This document shows positions 6,501 to 7,280 of a stretch of 7,280 nucleotides of DNA, one piece after another. A model generated the notes under the pieces. That model saw nothing but the letters and a program-made list of their open reading frames with translations, searched no databases and was not told where the DNA came from. The DNA is taken from NCBI GenBank assembly GCA_003142435.1, contig PLMI01000120.1, positions 1 to 7,280 of the forward strand. Reading direction: 5' to 3'. The stretch is from Coxiellaceae bacterium (lineage in GTDB: Bacteria; Pseudomonadota; Gammaproteobacteria; UBA9339). Positions within the stretch are counted from its first letter, which is position 1; the number at the start of each line of letters is the position of its first letter. Both the position numbers and the translations under genes were made by a program.

Positions 6501-6797
6501 ATGCAACAAACTAATGACATATATGAGGTTACAATTTCGGATGCTGCGATAAAACAATTGCGGCAAACGCCCATATATATCAAAGAAAAATTATATAAAT
6601 GGGTAGCTCAAGTAAAATTATTGGGTCTATGTGAAGTACGAAAAATAAAAAGCTACCATGATGAGCCATTGAGGGGTAATAGATTAGGACAACGATCAAT
6701 AAGATTAAACAAAGCCTATCGAGCTATATATGTAATACAAGAAGATAAAACCATTAAATTTGCGGCGATTAGAGAGGCGAATAAACATGACTACTAA
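6501..6797 (+). CDS. RelE/HigB-type toxin (putative mRNA interferase)
   Basis: This 98-residue protein belongs to the RelE/ParE superfamily of ribosome-dependent RNA-cleaving toxins. The diagnostic run is YHDEPLRGNRLGQRSIRLN followed by KAYRAIYVI and the C-terminal FAAIREANKHDY, with the basic residues Arg59, Arg61, Arg65 and Arg68 expected in the active region. The ATG at 6501 is preferred because the upstream in-frame TTG at 6465 overlaps the promoter. No ribosome binding site precedes this ATG, and the -10 box ends only 6 bp before it, so the transcript may be leaderless. The gene overlaps the antitoxin gene by 11 bp, toxin first, as in higBA operons. The protein appears intact. The exact RNA target and the HigB versus RelE label are uncertain. 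Confidence 0.88.
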   Translation: MQQTNDIYEVTISDAAIKQLRQTPIYIKEKLYKWVAQVKLLGLCEVRKIKSYHDEPLRGNRLGQRSIRLNKAYRAIYVIQEDKTIKFAAIREANKHDY

Positions 6798-7134
6798 ATC
6801 AGACAAAACATTACAAATATTAGAAAACATTATTGGTTATAAACCAACATTTGGAACTATGTTATGCGCAATTCGCGAAGCAGAAGGCCTGACACAGGCA
6901 GATTTCGCTAAACTACTAAAGATAACGCCTCAAAAACTCTGCGATATAGAAAAAGGGCGCCGGTTCGTTAGTCCTAAAACAGCAGCTGAGTTCGCAAAAA
7001 TACTGCAAGACTCCCCTGACTACTTTGTTGTGCGGTGCTTACAAGATGAGCTAGAGCGAAACAAAATTGATGTCATACTAGATATAAAACGCATTAAGCA
7101 TAAAAGTACACATCAACACGCCAATGCGATATAA
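6787..7134 (+). CDS. XRE-type HTH antitoxin of the RelE/HigB pair
   Basis: This 115-residue protein has an XRE helix-turn-helix at about residues 24-80, with LCAIREAEGLTQADFAKLLK and ITPQKLCDIEKGRRF showing the conserved Gln, Phe-Ala, and Ile-Glu-x-Gly-Arg pattern. It would bind the toxin and repress the operon through the palindrome at 6473-6491. ATG at 6787 lies inside the end of the toxin gene, with AGAGG about 9 nt upstream; the longer in-frame start at 6760 has no such support. The C-terminal 35 residues are charged and basic (KRIKHKSTHQH) and carry no known domain. The toxin-first order and overlap indicate translational coupling. Confidence in a toxin-antitoxin role comes mainly from the pairing. 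Confidence 0.87.
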   Translation: MTTKSDKTLQILENIIGYKPTFGTMLCAIREAEGLTQADFAKLLKITPQKLCDIEKGRRFVSPKTAAEFAKILQDSPDYFVVRCLQDELERNKIDVILDIKRIKHKSTHQHANAI

Positions 7135-7171
7135 CTAGTGCACGAACAAATGTAACTAATTTTTTGTTTTA

Positions 7172-7280
7172 TGACCTGAAAGGTCAACCCAATGACAGCC
7201 CAGGGTGAGGATCGCGTTTTTTGCGACCGCAACCCTGGGTTTGATATGGGTTCCAAGCAATTTTGCTCTGAAAGAGCAAC
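7172..7280. repeat. Tandem hairpin repeat, running off the window end
   Basis: Three hairpins lie in a row. Hairpin A is TGACCT-GAA-AGGTCA (7172-7186). Hairpin B is CCCAGGGT (7199-7206) pairing ACCCTGGG (7232-7239), with an inner TCGC/GCGA stem (7212-7215, 7223-7226). Hairpin A' is TTGCTCT-GAA-AGAGCAA (7263-7279). A and A' share the loop and closing pairs CTGAAAG, and both are followed by CAAC. Their loops are 92 bp apart, so this looks like one unit of a tandem array. It resembles REP-like intergenic repeats with CCTGAAAGG cores that I recall from several phyla, which I could not check. The downstream flank is not visible. Confidence 0.7.

Noticed and set aside
1..7280. CRISPR array, tRNA or rRNA genes
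   Set aside because: No regularly spaced direct repeats, cloverleaf pattern or conserved rRNA segments were seen on either strand.

Overview
The window is AT-rich DNA from a Gram-negative bacterium. A TolQ/TolR pair and a heptose-phosphate phosphatase gene (LPS inner core) show an outer membrane. The mix of a membrane pyrophosphatase, a short LuxR-type HTH protein, a phosphopantetheinyl transferase and many decaying accessory fragments fits a gammaproteobacterium of the Legionellales/Coxiella kind, possibly host-associated. That placement is an inference from protein style, not from a marker gene.

Layout. Positions 3-230 (+) hold the decayed C-terminal part of a DUF4143-type ATPase, interrupted by TGA codons. 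Converging on it is a minus-strand block read from about 3280 down to 232: hppA (K+-independent-type H+-translocating pyrophosphatase), a Rho-independent terminator, a small single-cluster ferredoxin, and gmhB. The gmhB gene overlaps the ferredoxin end and carries one in-frame amber codon that splits an otherwise intact reading frame. A 347-bp divergent intergenic region (3131-3477) carries promoters in both directions and a strong hairpin just in front of the hppA ribosome binding site.

On the plus strand, a LuxR-type HTH protein (3478-3825) is followed 17 bp later by an Sfp-type 4'-phosphopantetheinyl transferase (3843-4580). After a 204-bp gap come tolQ and tolR, overlapping by 23 bp. The usual next genes tolA, tolB and pal are not here. 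The sequence switches instead to accessory material: a DUF1016-like remnant, an orphan XRE-type HTH protein, a complete RelE/HigB-type toxin plus HTH antitoxin operon with a palindromic operator over its -10 box, and the start of a repeat made of hairpins (7172-7280) that runs off the window end.

Functionally, the core genes serve the envelope and energy metabolism: the PPi-driven proton pump, the Tol energiser complex, LPS heptose supply and an electron carrier. The flanks (1-230 and about 6000-7280) look like plastic sequence. No wholly new system is evident. The most unusual signals are the covarying hairpin repeat at the right end, the hairpin in front of hppA, the toxin gene that looks leaderless, and the tol operon cut off after tolR.
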